Positions 62,278 to 64,000 of a DNA stretch of 64,000 nt are shown here, piece by piece (within the stretch, counting starts at the first letter, position 1; every line of letters begins with the position of its first letter). Origin of the DNA: CBDFJH01 sp965198095 (GTDB taxonomy: Bacteria; Latescibacterota; UBA2968; GCA-2709665); contig OZ240239.1 in the NCBI GenBank assembly GCA_965198095.1, forward strand, positions 3,844,001 through 3,908,000. Direction: 5' to 3'. The notes beneath the pieces are model-generated. The model had not been told where the DNA came from and made no database searches. It was given only the letters and a program-made list of their open reading frames with translations. A program made the translations under genes and the position numbers.

Positions 62278-64000
62278 ATGAGCGATACGTGCAATCGACA
62301 ACCGAGGCCAGAGGACCCCATCGTCTATATCCGTCCGGACATCCCCGAGTTTCAGCTTCCCGCGCTCGACGGGGAGCGCTACGAGGCCATGGTGCCCGAT
62401 ACGCTGGATCTGCAGGAGCGGGCCGCGCTCGCGGTCAACGGGCTCACCGGCCCCACCGATCCGGAGGCGGACCACGAGCTGTATTTCGCCGTGGATCTGA
62501 ACCGCAACCCGCCGGCGATGCGGCACCAGTGCTGGGATCACGAAAACCAGTGGAAGTTCATGGAGTCGCTTCAGCTCGCGCGCCTCGTGAGCGGCTCGGA
62601 CCTGAACGCGCACGTGGAGCGGCGCTGGATGGAGGCGATCCTGCGCATGCAGGGGCCGGACGGCCTGCTCTACATGCCGACCCGGGGCCGCCCGTGGGCA
62701 CGCGTACGTCTGGACAAGTACGACGACCTCGACCGCACGGCGGCCGCGGATCATCTCACCCTTCCCGCCGACTGCGGATGCGCCCTGGGCGCGTTGAGCC
62801 TGTACGCGCTTCGGGACGCGACGCACGTCTGGCGGCCGGCCGTCGAACGCCTGGTCGACGCGCTGGCCACACGGTCCGTCGAACGTGAGGACTTCGCCTA
62901 CTGCCCGCAGGCGATCTACCTGCCCGGAGAGCGGACGGACCCGGACACCGAACTGCCCGGGCCGTTCCTGGGCAGCTTCGGCGGCTGGGTCGCCGTGGGG
63001 CTGGCGCAGGCCTATCGGGCGCTGAGCTACGCGCCGGCCCTGGAGCTGGCGGGCAAACTGTGCCGCCATTTGAAGGACCATAACAATCACTTCGCGCCCG
63101 ACGGCACCTTCCTGCCCGACCGTCCCCTCGAAAGACCGACGGCTCACTTCTACCACCACGCCATCGGCCTGCAGGGCATGCTGGAGTACGGCATGCTCAG
63201 CGGGGACCGGGAGATGATCGATTTCGCCCACCGGGGGTTCCAGTACGGCATGGCCAACGGCGAAGTGCTCACCGGCTATTTCCCCGAGTGTCTGGGCTCG
63301 TCTCGGCTGGAGCATTCCGAGATCTGCGAGGTGGCCACCATGATCGCCCTGGGCCTGAAGCTGACCGAGGCCGGCGCGGGAGACTATCTCGACGACGTGG
63401 ACCGTTGGGTGCGGAACATGATCGCGGAAATGCAGCTGACGCCCGCGAAGGCGGATTGGCTCGGGCGGCACTCGGCGAGACAGCCCCTCACGGAAGCGGA
63501 TCCGGTGAATCAGACCACGGATCGAGTGATCGAGCGAAACATCGGCGCCTTTGGAGGGTGGCCCACGGCCAACGACTGGTACGAAGGTGTCGGCAACGGC
63601 ATCATGCACTGCTGCACGGGGACCGGCAGTCGAGCCCTCTATTACGTGTGGGAGAATATCCTGACCCACGATGCCGGCAGGCTGAGGCTGAACCTGCTTC
63701 TGAATCGCGCCTCTCCCTGGGCGGACGTGGATAGCCACATCCCCTATGCGGGGCAGGTGGACGTGAAGATCAAGGCGCCGGCGGAGCTGTCGATTCGCAT
63801 CCCGGAGTGGGTGAAGCACGACGACGTGAGACTGCAGGTGAACGGCAGCGATCGTCCGGCGGGTCGGAAGGGTCGCTATGCCGAAGTGGGCAAGGTGGAA
63901 TCGGGGGACGTGGCGACGATGACCTTCCCCATTGCGGAGCGGACCGATGCGGTGTGGATCGAGAAGGAAGGCTACGCGCTGGTGCGGAAGGGCAATGAGG
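62278..64000 (+). CDS. GH127/DUF1680-like glycoside hydrolase, C-terminus cut by the window end
   Basis: The frame opens at ATG 62278 and is uninterrupted for 574 codons to the window edge, with no stop. An (alpha/alpha) barrel-like N-terminal part (DHENQWKFMESLQLARLVSG, MEAILRMQGPDGLLYMPTRG) is followed by SSRLEHSEICEVATMIALGL and GNGIMHCCTGTGSRALYYVW, the Cys-Cys metal-site region of the DUF1680/beta-L-arabinofuranosidase family, then beta-domain sequence (LSIRIPEWV). It probably acts on arabinose-containing or related glycans; no signal peptide is seen, so it may be cytosolic. Confidence 0.78.
   Translation, partial: MSDTCNRQPRPEDPIVYIRPDIPEFQLPALDGERYEAMVPDTLDLQERAALAVNGLTGPTDPEADHELYFAVDLNRNPPAMRHQCWDHENQWKFMESLQLARLVSGSDLNAHVERRWMEAILRMQGPDGLLYMPTRGRPWARVRLDKYDDLDRTAAADHLTLPADCGCALGALSLYALRDATHVWRPAVERLVDALATRSVEREDFAYCPQAIYLPGERTDPDTELPGPFLGSFGGWVAVGLAQAYRALSYAPALELAGKLCRHLKDHNNHFAPDGTFLPDRPLERPTAHFYHHAIGLQGMLEYGMLSGDREMIDFAHRGFQYGMANGEVLTGYFPECLGSSRLEHSEICEVATMIALGLKLTEAGAGDYLDDVDRWVRNMIAEMQLTPAKADWLGRHSARQPLTEADPVNQTTDRVIERNIGAFGGWPTANDWYEGVGNGIMHCCTGTGSRALYYVWENILTHDAGRLRLNLLLNRASPWADVDSHIPYAGQVDVKIKAPAELSIRIPEWVKHDDVRLQVNGSDRPAGRKGRYAEVGKVESGDVATMTFPIAERTDAVWIEKEGYALVRKGNE

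Noticed and set aside
61843..63819. 658-codon minus-strand frame at the right end
   Set aside because: The plus strand encodes a conserved GH127-like protein throughout; the minus frame is its shadow.

Overview
The window comes from a Gram-negative bacterium of moderately high GC. It has secreted beta-barrel-like proteins, signal peptides, a K+-type membrane pyrophosphatase, WD40 and Ig-like proteins carrying dockerin-like Ca-binding repeats, a formylglycine-generating enzyme and a GH127-like hydrolase. This mix recalls uncultured FCB-type lineages such as Latescibacterota or Poribacteria; that placement is inference from gene content only.

Layout. (1) 0-5 kb: ordinary core genes, ispE end, tRNA-Gln(UUG), rplY-pth-hppA-rpsF-rpsR-rplI, closed by a strong terminator. 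(2) 5-12.4 kb: a decaying region with an FGE-type sulfatase activator, toxin relics (PIN, Sel1, a higBA pair broken three times, one break being a 173-bp CTAG-flanked mini-element), and a WD40-dockerin gene split by a 28-bp internal duplication and bracketed by two inverted IS256-family remnants. (3) 12.5-14.9 kb: a MacB/FtsX-type permease.

(4) 14.9-22.7 kb and 49.9-62 kb: two arrays of small plus-strand genes separated by closely related integron attC-like sites (TAAC...GTTA ends, inverted arms, central CCTTGGCCTTCGGCAA-type arm). Cargo includes methyltransferases, GNAT acetyltransferases, HIT, Nudix, phosphoglycerate mutase-like, nucleotidyltransferase, aminoglycoside-phosphotransferase-like proteins, hicBA and a second toxin-antitoxin pair. 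No integron integrase lies in the window, so this is a cassette array lacking integrase (CALIN-like), or part of a larger chromosomal integron. Array B has been invaded by an IS200/IS605 element and, inside one GNAT cassette, by an IS1182-like element and a 484-bp mini-element placed in tandem at CTAG; removing them restores a perfect reading frame.

(5) 22.7-39.1 kb: a minus-strand type I restriction-modification locus (hsdM ... hsdS ... hsdR) with defence-like cargo between the subunits: DUF2442, a HEPN-like protein, a NACHT-type NTPase, an unknown protein, DUF433/DUF5615 toxin-antitoxin remains, and an AAA ATPase translationally coupled to a small partner. Chimeric hsdS-start/hsdM-end fragments and a copy of the hsdR start mark the cargo boundaries and suggest recombination that reused these ends.

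(6) 39.1-49.7 kb: secreted proteins (an Ig-like protein with seven 270-bp repeats, and a beta-barrel), KatG, a heavy-metal-binding protein, an NTF2-like protein, a redoxin/2OG-dioxygenase fusion, an epimerase and an aldo/keto reductase. (7) 62.3 kb to the end: a GH127-like gene running off the window.

Running through several regions is a family of GGCAGRCAGG palindromes, two of which sit in-frame inside protein-coding sequence (hsdR and an IS256 transposase).
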